A stretch of 64,000 bases of DNA from Legionella maioricensis. Its GTDB lineage: Bacteria; Pseudomonadota; Gammaproteobacteria; Legionellales; Legionellaceae. Shown here piece after piece: positions 54,744 to 63,900 of the stretch. The translations under genes and the position numbers were made by a program. The DNA lies in NCBI RefSeq assembly GCF_023618015.1, contig NZ_JAJKBJ010000016.1:1-64000 (forward strand), written 5' to 3'. Positions within the stretch are counted from its first letter, which is position 1. Each line of letters begins with the position of its first letter. The notes beneath the pieces were generated by a model. It made no database searches, was not told the DNA's origin, and saw only the letters and a list, made by a program, of their open reading frames with translations.

Positions 54744-55841
54744 TTACACCCGTCCATAAGCATACACGGCAGCGCATGCCCCTTCAGAGGAGACCATGCA
54801 GGAACCTAAAGGATTTTCAGGAACACATACTGTGGCAAATAATTTACACTCCATCGGTTTTTTTACACCGCGAAGCACCGCGCCACAAAGACATTGCTTG
54901 TGTTCCTGGGCACCAAAATCAGGTAATTCAAATCGTTGTTCTGCATCAAATTCAGCATACTCTGCTTTTATTTTTAAAGCACTGTGAGGAATAAAACCTA
55001 GACCACGCCATTCAAATTGGTCGCGTAACTCTAAAACTTCGGCCATTATTTGTTGTGACATCACATTCCCCAAACGATTGACCGCACGAGTGTATTGAAT
55101 TTCTACCTCACAGCGGTTTTCATTGATTTGGTGGATTAACATCAAAATAGAATGCAATAGATCCAAAGGTTCAAAGCCTGAAATCACAATAGGTTTTTGA
55201 TATCTTTGACACACTGCCTCATAGGGACGGCTCCCAATGACAATGCTGACATGAGCGGGGCCAACGAATCCGTCTAAAGTGACCTCATTCGATTGCAGCA
55301 AGCTGTCCATCGCAACAGGGGTTAAAACATGATTACAAAAAACACTAAAGTTAGTGAGTTTTAATTTTCTGGCTTGTTGGATCACCAAGGCGGTTGGTGG
55401 GGTGGTAGTTTCAAAACCAATAGCAAAAAAAACAACTTCTTTTTGCAGGTTTTCCTGGGCAATTTTTAACGCATCATCTGCGGAATAAATCATGCGCACA
55501 TCCGCACCGGATGCCTTAGCATGCAATAGACTTTTTTGTCCAGTGCCTGGTACTCGTAACATATCAGCATAACTACAAAGAATAACATGTGGTAAAGAGG
55601 CCAAGGCAATGGCTTTATCCGTCCTTGCCATAGGGAGTACGCATACAGGACACCCTGGACCATGAATCATTTCTACATTGTCAGGAAGTAAGCTTGGAAT
55701 TCCATAGCGATGGATAGCATGGGTATGCCCGCCGCAAAACTCCATAAATTGATAGTGTCGCCTCGGATCCACCTGGTCAGCAATTTTCTGAGCCAGTACT
55801 TTTGCATAAGCTTCATTGCGAAAGTCTTCTATGTATTTCAT
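54744..55841 (-). CDS. hypD: Hydrogenase maturation factor HypD
   Basis: A 365-residue HypD scaffold for Fe(CN)2CO assembly. It contains FCGGHTHAIHRYG, HGPGCPVCVLP with the catalytic Cys pair, GFETTTPPTALVI, and the Fe-S Cys set in CLCG near the end together with CKLFATVCVPENPLGSCMV. The start overlaps the hypC stop (ATGA), so translation is coupled. Confidence 0.96.
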   Translation of the reverse strand: MKYIEDFRNEAYAKVLAQKIADQVDPRRHYQFMEFCGGHTHAIHRYGIPSLLPDNVEMIHGPGCPVCVLPMARTDKAIALASLPHVILCSYADMLRVPGTGQKSLLHAKASGADVRMIYSADDALKIAQENLQKEVVFFAIGFETTTPPTALVIQQARKLKLTNFSVFCNHVLTPVAMDSLLQSNEVTLDGFVGPAHVSIVIGSRPYEAVCQRYQKPIVISGFEPLDLLHSILMLIHQINENRCEVEIQYTRAVNRLGNVMSQQIMAEVLELRDQFEWRGLGFIPHSALKIKAEYAEFDAEQRFELPDFGAQEHKQCLCGAVLRGVKKPMECKLFATVCVPENPLGSCMVSSEGACAAVYAYGRV

Positions 55842-56065
55842 TCCGGGGTATCCTCTAGCATTTGAGCAAATAAACTTAAGGTTTTTTGCGCCTCTTGTTC
55901 ATCTAACCGTGTTAAAGCATATCCGACATGAATAATGACATAATCACCTTCAGTGACTTCATCTAATAAGGCAATGGAGATTTCTTTGGTGATGCCGCCT
56001 AAATTGATTATGGCTCGGGCATTGTCAATAATTTGGGTGATTTGTACGGGCATAGCTAAACACAT
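55838..56065 (-). CDS. hypC: Hydrogenase maturation chaperone HypC
   Basis: A 75-residue HypC/HupF chaperone that ferries the Fe(CN)2CO group. It begins MCLAMPVQI, with the essential Cys2, followed by the OB-like strand block IINLGGITKEISIALL and GDYVIIHVGYALTRLD. The length is typical. It lies 3 bases downstream of hypF. Confidence 0.95.
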   Translation of the reverse strand: MCLAMPVQITQIIDNARAIINLGGITKEISIALLDEVTEGDYVIIHVGYALTRLDEQEAQKTLSLFAQMLEDTPE

Positions 56066-56068
56066 AGA

Positions 56069-58303
56069 CTATCCTTGCAGAATACTTGTTCCAGTAATCC
56101 ATGCCTGTCCCAGGGAAATTCCCCCATCATTGGGCGGAAGGGCTCGCGGTAATAAAGGCTGGATACCCAATTCTTTTAATGCCTTGGTTAATCCTTCTGC
56201 CAGTATTTGATTCAAAAAACAACCGCCACTTAACAATATCATATCTATCCCTTTTTCTCGACACATTTGGTTAATCCAGGCAGCGAGGCCTGCAATGAGG
56301 GTTCCGTGAAAAAGATTGGCTCCTGCAACGGGATCTCCCAGGTCTGATAGCAAAGCCAGGGTGGGCAACAGATTAAAGTGATTGTCTTTTATTTGCCATC
56401 CGTTGGGTACTACTGACAATTCAGTAACCAGACTTTCCAGGCGCATCGCCGCTTGCCCTTCATACTGCGACATCAGTTTAATCCCTAACAAAGCACTCGC
56501 CGCATCAAATACACGTCCACAACTTGTGGTGGCGGGACTGTTTATTTTTTTATCCAGAAGATGAACAATGGCCTGGGCTTGAGGGCAGCTGGAAAAGCGT
56601 TTACTGATTTCGCTTCCTCGGCCTAAACAATGTAAAATGCTTGCTGCCATCCGCCACGGTTCACGTGCGACGATTTCTCCTCCGGGCTGCAACAGCGGAT
56701 AAAAAGACCCCAGCGGTTCAAAAGTGGCGTTTTCGAATAAAAAAAACTCTCCGCCCCGGGCTTCTCCAAGTAAACCGTATCCATATCCATCAAGGGCCAA
56801 TCCTAAAATACGGTGTTGAATACCGTGCTCTGCTGCAACAGAAGCCAAGTGAGCATGGTGATGTTGAATAGCCAATGCAGGGATACCATAATGTTGAGCA
56901 AGGCGGGTGGTATAAAAATCGGGATGTAAATCATGGGCAATTCGCTCAGGTATTACATCCAGAAAATTTAATAAATGATTTAATGATTCATGAAAGAAAT
57001 CAATGGTCGCTTTATTAGTTAGACTACCGATATGCTGTGAAACAAAAGCCTCATCACCACGGGTAATACAAAACGTATTTTTAAGATGCCCTCCAACTGC
57101 CAAAGTTGGAGGGATAGCATATGGCAGTTGAATTGGTGTTGGGACAAATCCACGAGAACGCCGAATAAACATCGGGGCCTCATTGATAATACGCAAGACG
57201 GAATCATCTTCACGGGTAATAATTTGGCGATTATAGGAAACAATTTTATCTGCTATGGTTTGCAGTTCCAGTTCCGCATGATGATCATCAATAACCAGCG
57301 GTTCGCCTCCTGAGTTTGCGCTGGTTACTACTAGTGTCATTGCCTGATATTCATTTAACCAAGCACAACCGTTTGGATTTCCCGCAAAGGCATTAAAGAG
57401 TAAATAATGCAGGGGGGTGTAGGGAAGCATGATGCCAAGGTGGTTTAAACCGGGAGCTATTTCATCCGGTAATGATTTTTCTTTTTTTCGGAGCAATACT
57501 ATGGGGCGGGCAGCGCTCTCCAATAAGATTCGAGCTTGCTCATTGATTTCAACAGTTCGCTCTGCACTTTCAATATTAGCAACCATCAGCGCTAATGGTT
57601 TTGTTTCACGATTTTTTCTTTCCCGCAGTTTTAATAAGGCATTCTCATTTCGCGCATCACAAATAATTTGATAGCCTCCCAATCCTTTTATCGCGATGAG
57701 TTGGCCTTGCAAAATGCGTTGTGCCATTTCTGCAACGGATAATGAAAGTTGTGGGCCGCAATGGACGCAGGCTGTAGGCTGGGCATGATAGCGTCTATTG
57801 TCAGGATTAATGTAATCTGTTTGGCAACTCGGACAAAGAGGGAATGCGGCCATTGACGTATGACAACGATCATAGGGAAGCGTTTGAGTGATAGAGAATC
57901 TGGGGCCACAGTGAGTACAATTTAAAAAAGGATAACGAAAATAGCGACTTTGAGGATCAAAGAGTTCTTGCAAACATTCAGAACAAATACAGGTATCAGG
58001 AGAGATGAGGGTATTGGCTTTGCCTTTTTCGCTTGCAATGATTTCAAAACGAGCTTCATTTATTTTTAAAGGAATAGACTTTAGTTGGATGTTATTTATT
58101 TTGGCAAGTGGTGGTAAGTTAGCGGTTAAATGGGTAACAAAATCATTAGCCAAAGCTCCTTGAACTTCAATTAAAACCCCCGAGGCATTATTTTGTATCC
58201 AGCCACTGAGGTGAAGACGCTTTGCCACTCGATAAACACAGGGTCTAAAGCCAACTCCTTGAACCTGCCCCTGGATGAGAAGCTGTAATCGTTCAAGTTT
58301 CAT
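56069..58303 (-). CDS. hypF: Hydrogenase maturation carbamoyltransferase HypF
   Basis: A 744-residue HypF that loads carbamoyl onto HypE. Domains in order: acylphosphatase (about 3-90; GQVQGVGFRPCVYRVAKRL), paired zinc fingers (CSECLQELF...CTHCGPRFSIT...CPSCQTDYINP...CVHCGP), YrdC-like nucleotide-binding domain (from ~200; AIKGLGGYQIICDA), and a Kae1-like C-terminal domain (HHHAHLASVAAEHG, LSGGCFLNQIL). The length is as usual. It follows hypB by one base. Confidence 0.96.
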   Translation of the reverse strand: MKLERLQLLIQGQVQGVGFRPCVYRVAKRLHLSGWIQNNASGVLIEVQGALANDFVTHLTANLPPLAKINNIQLKSIPLKINEARFEIIASEKGKANTLISPDTCICSECLQELFDPQSRYFRYPFLNCTHCGPRFSITQTLPYDRCHTSMAAFPLCPSCQTDYINPDNRRYHAQPTACVHCGPQLSLSVAEMAQRILQGQLIAIKGLGGYQIICDARNENALLKLRERKNRETKPLALMVANIESAERTVEINEQARILLESAARPIVLLRKKEKSLPDEIAPGLNHLGIMLPYTPLHYLLFNAFAGNPNGCAWLNEYQAMTLVVTSANSGGEPLVIDDHHAELELQTIADKIVSYNRQIITREDDSVLRIINEAPMFIRRSRGFVPTPIQLPYAIPPTLAVGGHLKNTFCITRGDEAFVSQHIGSLTNKATIDFFHESLNHLLNFLDVIPERIAHDLHPDFYTTRLAQHYGIPALAIQHHHAHLASVAAEHGIQHRILGLALDGYGYGLLGEARGGEFFLFENATFEPLGSFYPLLQPGGEIVAREPWRMAASILHCLGRGSEISKRFSSCPQAQAIVHLLDKKINSPATTSCGRVFDAASALLGIKLMSQYEGQAAMRLESLVTELSVVPNGWQIKDNHFNLLPTLALLSDLGDPVAGANLFHGTLIAGLAAWINQMCREKGIDMILLSGGCFLNQILAEGLTKALKELGIQPLLPRALPPNDGGISLGQAWITGTSILQG

Positions 58304-58304
58304 T

Positions 58305-59045
58305 TCAGGAACGCTTGTGCTTTAGCCATTCATACCACTGATTTAAACCCTCCTCATTAACTGTCGAAAGAGTCAAAATTTCAATATTGGGATTAATCTG
58401 ACGTGCGTAGTCCATGCATTGATTCAGATCAAATGGTACATAAGGCAGTAAATCCATTTTAGTAATCAGCATTAAATCGGCGCAACGAAACATATCGGGG
58501 TATTTAAGGGGTTTGTTATCTCCTTCAGTAACGGAAAGGATAACTACTTTATAGTGTTCGCCTAAATTAAATAATGCGGGGCAGACAAGATTACCTACAT
58601 TTTCAATAAACAAGAGCGATTTTTCTTTTAAAGAAAGTCCTTCTAATGCATGACCCACCATATGGGCATCTAAATGACAGGTCTTTCCAGTATTAACTTG
58701 TACGGCATGACCGCCGCTTGATTTAATTAACTCCGCATCATAATTTGTTTGTTGATCACCAACAATCACCGCGATGTCCAGTTCATTTTTTAAATCTGAA
58801 ATTGTTTTTGCCAAAAGGGTGGTTTTGCCAGAGCCCGGACTAGACATGATATTGAGCGCCAAAATATTTTTATTGGCTAAATAGTTTTTATTATGAAGGG
58901 CAAATTGTTGATTCTTGGCCAAAATATTTTGTTCCACGTGAATTAAATGCTCATCATGTGAATGATGTTCATGTTCATGTTCATGTTCATGTTCATGTTC
59001 ATGAGTCATATTTATTTCTTCAGAGCAGCCGCATATTCCGCACAT
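58305..59045 (-). CDS. hypB: Hydrogenase nickel-insertion GTPase HypB
   Basis: A 246-residue HypB. It opens MCGICGCS, a high-affinity nickel CxxCxC motif, followed by a His/Glu-rich tract at about 15-33 with six HE pairs, used elsewhere for nickel storage. The G domain has SSPGSGKTTLL (68-77), VGDQQTNYDAE, and FIENVGNLVCP, with the metal site Cys/His in the GKTCHLDAHMV stretch. The DNA for the HE run is six perfect copies of GTTCAT (plus strand 58967-59002), so its length could vary between strains. The start shares a base with the hypA stop. Confidence 0.96.
   Translation of the reverse strand: MCGICGCSEEINMTHEHEHEHEHEHEHHSHDEHLIHVEQNILAKNQQFALHNKNYLANKNILALNIMSSPGSGKTTLLAKTISDLKNELDIAVIVGDQQTNYDAELIKSSGGHAVQVNTGKTCHLDAHMVGHALEGLSLKEKSLLFIENVGNLVCPALFNLGEHYKVVILSVTEGDNKPLKYPDMFRCADLMLITKMDLLPYVPFDLNQCMDYARQINPNIEILTLSTVNEEGLNQWYEWLKHKRS
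58967..59002. repeat. Hexanucleotide repeat in hypB (six HE codon pairs)
   Basis: Six perfect tandem GTTCAT units, in-frame. Slippage would change the number of His-Glu pairs without shifting the reading frame, so nickel-binding capacity could vary but the gene would not be switched off. Confidence 0.85.
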
Positions 59046-59386
59046 TATTCCATCACCATTGATTTTACTCGTAATTCTTCACCCTGTGTGACTTTTAATG
59101 AATGACTGCCGCATGCTGGACACTCATCATAATACTGTCGCAAAGGAACCATTTTTTGGCACGATTCACACTGTGCTTTTCCTGGGATATCAATAATGCT
59201 GAGTTCCGCATTCTCAGCCAAAGTTCCCCTGGCAATCACATTAAAACTAAAAATTAAAGAATTTTTTTCTACTGCAGCCAGCTGACCAATCTCTAAAACT
59301 ATTTTTTTTACGCGCGTACCTTTTTTGGCAATGACATTCTGCTTAATAATTTCGAGAATACTTTTACATAACCATAATTCATGCAT
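59045..59386 (-). CDS. hypA: Hydrogenase nickel chaperone HypA
   Basis: A 113-residue HypA with the correct MHE start at 59386 (the N-terminal Met-His-Glu binds nickel); four extra codons upstream are excluded for that reason. The zinc site is CESC...CPAC near residues 70-95, before SHSLKVTQGEELRVKSM. HypA delivers nickel with HypB to the large subunit. It is the first gene of the minus-strand operon, so the promoter lies in 59390-59595, shared with the small plus-strand gene. Confidence 0.95.
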   Translation of the reverse strand: MHELWLCKSILEIIKQNVIAKKGTRVKKIVLEIGQLAAVEKNSLIFSFNVIARGTLAENAELSIIDIPGKAQCESCQKMVPLRQYYDECPACGSHSLKVTQGEELRVKSMVME

Positions 59387-59515
59387 CACAAGACTCAATG
59401 TTTTATCATTAAAACTCTTCAGGATGATCTTTCGATTACCTTGATGGCCTCATTACCAAATGGTCATCATGAGGCTGATTGTTCTTTAATTCAATATATT
59501 CTGTATCTTCTTTTT

Positions 59516-59545
59516 TTGAAATTTTTATTACGACAAAATTATACT
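59516..59545 (+). promoter_or_regulatory. Putative sigma-70 promoter for the small gene at 59598
   Basis: TTGAAA (59516-59521) and TATACT (59540-59545) with an 18-base spacer, 52 bases before the ATG. It lies in the region divergent from hypA. Assigned by consensus only. Confidence 0.4.
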
Positions 59546-59597
59546 TTTTTAAGCCTAAGCTATAATTAAAATACAAGGCATTCTACAGAGTTTAACT

Positions 59598-59804
59598 ATG
59601 AAAGCAGCCACGGAACAACACACCTATGAAGCAAAAATCAAAATAGGAGATGAGGTTATTTCCAAAACTACAGGAGACAGTATTAGCGACTTGCAAGTAT
59701 TTTTAATTGGGCAGTGTGAAATGGAAAAATCAGGTGCTGAAGGGGAAATTGTAGAGATTGGTACCGGAGAAGTCGTTTATCGCTGTCGTAAGCAATATGA
59801 GTAA
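59598..59804 (+). CDS. Small conserved-looking protein, unknown function
   Basis: A 68-residue protein with a plausible short beta-barrel pattern (KIKIGDEVISKTTGDS, then GEIVEIGTGEVVYRC). No family name comes to mind. It starts ~210 bases from hypA on the other strand and may share that regulatory region. The AGAG before the ATG is a weak binding site. Confidence 0.6.
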   Translation: MKAATEQHTYEAKIKIGDEVISKTTGDSISDLQVFLIGQCEMEKSGAEGEIVEIGTGEVVYRCRKQYE

Positions 59805-59827
59805 TATCAATTGCATTTTAATTCGCG

Positions 59828-60355
59828 TTAGCCTTGTATCTTTACCCAATCCTCATAGGTTAGAGCATAGCGAACATGGTCGCTCCAGATGCCGTTTATC
59901 TTTAAATATCGTGGTGAAAAACCTTCTTTGATAAAACCATTTCGGGTAACTAATTGAATAGAAGGGGTATTGTTTGGCTGAATATTTGCTTCAATGCGAT
60001 GCAATTTTAATTCTGTAAAAATTTCTTTCAAAACCAGCTTAAGTCCCTGGCTCATTAAACCTTTGCCTGTATAATCCACCGATGCATAATAACCAAGATA
60101 GCCACTTTGAAAAAAACCGCGAATAATTTCGTTGATGTTAAATACGCCCACAATATGATTTTTCTGATTGAGTACTAAATAACCTTTTTGATTCTCTTGT
60201 TGCGACCTTAAAAAGTAGCTATGAAATGCTTCCTTGGTTTGAGGCGGGCTGGTAAACGGTTGATGAAAGTCATGGCTTTTTTTCATCGTTTGAATGAAGA
60301 GCTCTTCATCGTGCTGGCAGATTTCTCTTAAATACAATGTATTGGATAAAGTCAT
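59828..60355 (-). CDS. GNAT acetyltransferase, RimJ/RimL type
   Basis: About 175 residues from MTLSNTLYLREICQHDEE. The ATG at 60355 fits the family's usual opening (L-x-L-R-x-x-x-x-x-D) and is preferred to a TTG at 60427. Family features: GVFNINEIIRGFFQSGYLGYYASVDYTGKGLMSQGL (acetyl-CoA loop) and NTPSIQLVTRNGFIKEG. RimJ/L-type enzymes acetylate N-termini of ribosomal proteins or amino sugars; substrate here unknown. Confidence 0.88.
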   Translation of the reverse strand: MTLSNTLYLREICQHDEELFIQTMKKSHDFHQPFTSPPQTKEAFHSYFLRSQQENQKGYLVLNQKNHIVGVFNINEIIRGFFQSGYLGYYASVDYTGKGLMSQGLKLVLKEIFTELKLHRIEANIQPNNTPSIQLVTRNGFIKEGFSPRYLKINGIWSDHVRYALTYEDWVKIQG

Positions 60356-60444
60356 GAGTTCTAAGCTGCTTATAGAAGATGTTGCTCTCGGTAAAAAGAT
60401 AGTATTATTTTCATTTCTCGATATCAAGTAACTGGGTAAAAGGT

Positions 60445-60819
60445 ATGTATATAGAAAAACTTAAAGAAATGTTCAACGAAATGGTTATTCCCAAAAACGC
60501 GTCTTTGATCCCGGACTATTATCATAAAGAATTTCTTTTATATACTAATGATCAAGTTACCCATTATGATGATTTTTTAACGTCCCATCAAAAATATTAC
60601 GCAACCGAACTTCAATATCAAATTGAATACGACGATGAGACGTTTCTCGAACAAGGTGAAAAATTAGCGGGACGCGTATTCATTACTACAAGCCGACCTA
60701 ATGAGTCTCCCAAAAGAATTGAAGTTATTTTAATCGCTCAATATAAGGATGAAAAAATTTACAGGCTGTGGGAGTTAACTTATCCGGATTGGTCAAAACT
60801 TCCTTCTTTTCAAGAATAA
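60445..60819 (+). CDS. NTF2/SnoaL-like protein
   Basis: A 124-residue protein with the cone-shaped NTF2-like fold: an N-terminal helix pair (MYIEKLKEMFNEMV), PDYYHKEFLLYTNDQVTHYDDFLTSHQKYY as the helix-strand core, and a C-terminal strand IYRLWELTYPDW. The family includes SnoaL-like isomerases and many non-catalytic binders. It is divergent from the acetyltransferase, with ATGs 90 bases apart. No catalytic assignment is possible. Confidence 0.8.
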   Translation: MYIEKLKEMFNEMVIPKNASLIPDYYHKEFLLYTNDQVTHYDDFLTSHQKYYATELQYQIEYDDETFLEQGEKLAGRVFITTSRPNESPKRIEVILIAQYKDEKIYRLWELTYPDWSKLPSFQE

Positions 60820-60851
60820 AAAAGCGAGGCTTAATTCTCAAGGGGCAATTA

Positions 60852-60887
60852 TTCCGTCTTTGCTTCACTGCGTTCGCAAAGACGGAA
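60852..60887. repeat. Dispersed palindromic repeat
   Basis: TTCCGTCTTTGC and GCAAAGACGGAA form a perfect 12-bp stem with a 12-base loop that contains GCTTCACTGCGTTCG. The sequence and its right flank resemble a degenerate member of the common ...TTTGCGAACGCAGTGAAGC... intergenic repeats. It lies between the NTF2-like gene and the nuclease-helicase gene and may also act as terminator. Confidence 0.65.
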
Positions 60888-60963
60888 GTGCCATTAGTTG
60901 TACGCAACGAACTACGCTGGATTATTTGTAAAATGATTAAATCAATAAGGATAAATAATTAAA

Positions 60964-63900
60964 ATGTATCTTGAATCCAGTGAATTAGTTTTTTCCCCAT
61001 CAGACTTAACCCAGTTTATGGATAGTCCTTTTGCTTCGTGGATGGAGCATCTTGCTCTGACTCATCCCGATTCTTTACCAATTTCAGATAAAAATGATGA
61101 GTTAATGGATGTCCTGCAAAGTATGGGGAATCAACATGAATCAGCAGTATTGGCTTCTTTTGAAGAACAGGGCTTATCAATAGCTAATCTTAAAAGGGAA
61201 GAGGATCCTCTTGGGGCAACTCTTCGTGCCATGCAAAATGGGGTGGATGTTATTTATCAGGCAGGTCTTGCGTTGCTGCCCTTTCGCGGATATGCAGATT
61301 TTCTCATTAAAGTAGAAGGAAAAAGTCGCTTTGGTGATTATTACTATGAAGTATGGGACAGTAAGCTTGCTAAATCAGTGAAACCTTATTTTGTAATTCA
61401 ATTATGTTGTTATGCCGAAATGCTTGAAATAATTCAAGGAAAGCGACCTGAATACATCACGGTAATCCTGGGCAATAATGAACATAAACGATTTAGAACG
61501 GATGATTATTATTATTTTTATCGCAACTTGAAACACCATTTTTTAGAAACTCATCAGCATTTCACTCCCATACGCTGTCCTGATCCTGCCGTATCTAAAA
61601 GTTGGGGAAGATGGAGTAATTATGCGGAAGAGTTATTAAAAAAGACCGATCACTTAGTGCAAGTAGCTACGATTACAACAAGCCAAATTAAGAAATTGAA
61701 CAAGGCAGGTATCACCAGCATGACTGCTTTGGCAGATGAAGATAGATCTCAGATCAGAGGCCTAAAACCTGAAGTATTGAAGCGGTTGAAAGCACAAGCC
61801 AAAATGCAGCAGGAAAGTGTGGGCAAAGAGATCCCAGCATATCAATTCATGCCCCATGAGCCTGGCAAAAAACTGGGTTTAGCCTTGCTTCCGCCTTCAT
61901 CTTCGCAAGATATCTTCTTTGATATAGAAGGTTTTCCTCTTGAGGAAGGCGGTTTGGAGTACTTGTGGGGCGCTGCCTATTTTGATGAGGATGGGGAACG
62001 CCGCTATAAGGATTTTTGGGCTCATGATCAGGAACAGGAAAAAGAGAGTTTTAAGGCTTTTATCCGATGGGCCTATGATCGTTGGCAAGAAGAGCCAGGA
62101 ATGCATATTTATCATTATGCAAGCTATGAAATTTCTGCTTGTCGTAAATTAATGGGCAGATATGGTGTTTGTGAATATGAAGTAGATCAGTTACTGCGTA
62201 ACGAGGTTTTTGTTGATTTATATAAGATTGTCAAAGGTTCGTTACTTATTGGGGAACCACGGTACTCCATTAAAAATGTGGAGCATTTATATCGCACCAA
62301 ACGAAATACGGAGGTGGGATCGGGGGGCGACTCCGTCGTTGTTTATGAACGCTGGCGAGAAAATCCCGATGGCGATACCTGGCAAACATCCAAAATATTG
62401 AAAGATATTCGGGATTATAATATTGATGATTGCAATTCAACCCAGGAGTTGGTGGTTTGGTTAAGAGCAAAGCAGAAAGAACACGCGATTGCTTATCTTG
62501 GTAAAACGGAAGTCATTGAGTCAGAAGCGCAGGAAGAATTGGGGGAGCGTATTAAACTCCGCAATAGATTATTGGCTAAAGCAGAGCAATTCAAAAGCGA
62601 AGGCAATCAATCCCTTGCCAAAATCAATGGTGTTTTTGCCTGGTCTATTGAGTTTCATCGACGTGAGGCAAAACCGGTGTTTTGGCGTATGTTTGATCGT
62701 TTGGGTTTAAGTGATGACGAGTTACTGGATGATATTGATTGTCTGGCTTATTGTCAGCGCACCGAGAAAGCACCCTATAAACCAACCCCCCAAGCGCGTA
62801 ATCTCGTCTATGAATATGCCTTTGATCCCGATCAGGAGTTTAAGGGGAGTGCAAAAAAGTATTTTATTTTGGGGCAGGAAACCGAGGATGGAAAGAGCAT
62901 TAAAGCCACTTATCATCCGCCAGGCAGTGATCTGGAACATGGCTTAATTGCATTACAAATAAAAAAGGAACCGGGAGATTTGATTACCTTAATTCCTGAT
63001 GAGTATGTGGATCCCAATCCCATTCCAGAAGCTTTGGCCAAACAAGCCGAAGCCTTTGAACAAGGGATGCTTGATAAAACAGCAATTTTGGATTTTTTAG
63101 GTAAATCCATTCCTCGCATAAACAACCACAAGGCCGGAGAACCAATAGCTCCCAGCCATGATCCTAAACAACGATTACAAGAAATCATCCATGCGGTTCT
63201 TAATTTAAATGACAGCTATCTTACGATTCAAGGTCCACCGGGAGCAGGTAAAACCTATACGGGGAAACATCTGATTGCAGAACTGCTTAAACGAGGAAAA
63301 AAGATAGGAATATCGTCTAACAGTCATAAAGCCATCAATAATTTACTGATTAGTACTGCCGAGTATTGTCAGAAAGAAGGAATAACCGGTCATTTTGCTT
63401 GTGCCCGTAACACGGAGGCATCAATTGATGAACTGAATATAACCGTGTTAGATAATAAAAACATCCTTGAGTTTGCTCAAGAGGCTTGTGTTATAGGAAC
63501 CACTGCATGGGGTTTTGCCAGAGAGGAACTTGAAAATACTTTTGATTACCTTTTTATTGATGAAGCAGGTCAAGTGAGCGTCGCTAATTTGATTGCAATG
63601 AGCAGAGCTACCCGCAATATCATTTTAATGGGCGATCAGATGCAACTGGGACAGCCATCTCAGGGCAGTCATCCTGAGGACAGTGGCTTATCTATCCTTG
63701 ATTATTTGCTGCATGACACGCCAACTATCCCTGATTTTATGGGGGTATTTCTTGGCACCACCTATCGTATGCATTCAGCCGTGAATCAGTTTATTAGCGA
63801 TGCTATTTATGAGGGAAAACTGGAAACAGTTCCTGAAAATGATCGTCAATCCATCAGCATTCCAGATGGCTATCAAGGCAAGTTAAACAAAGAAGCCGGA

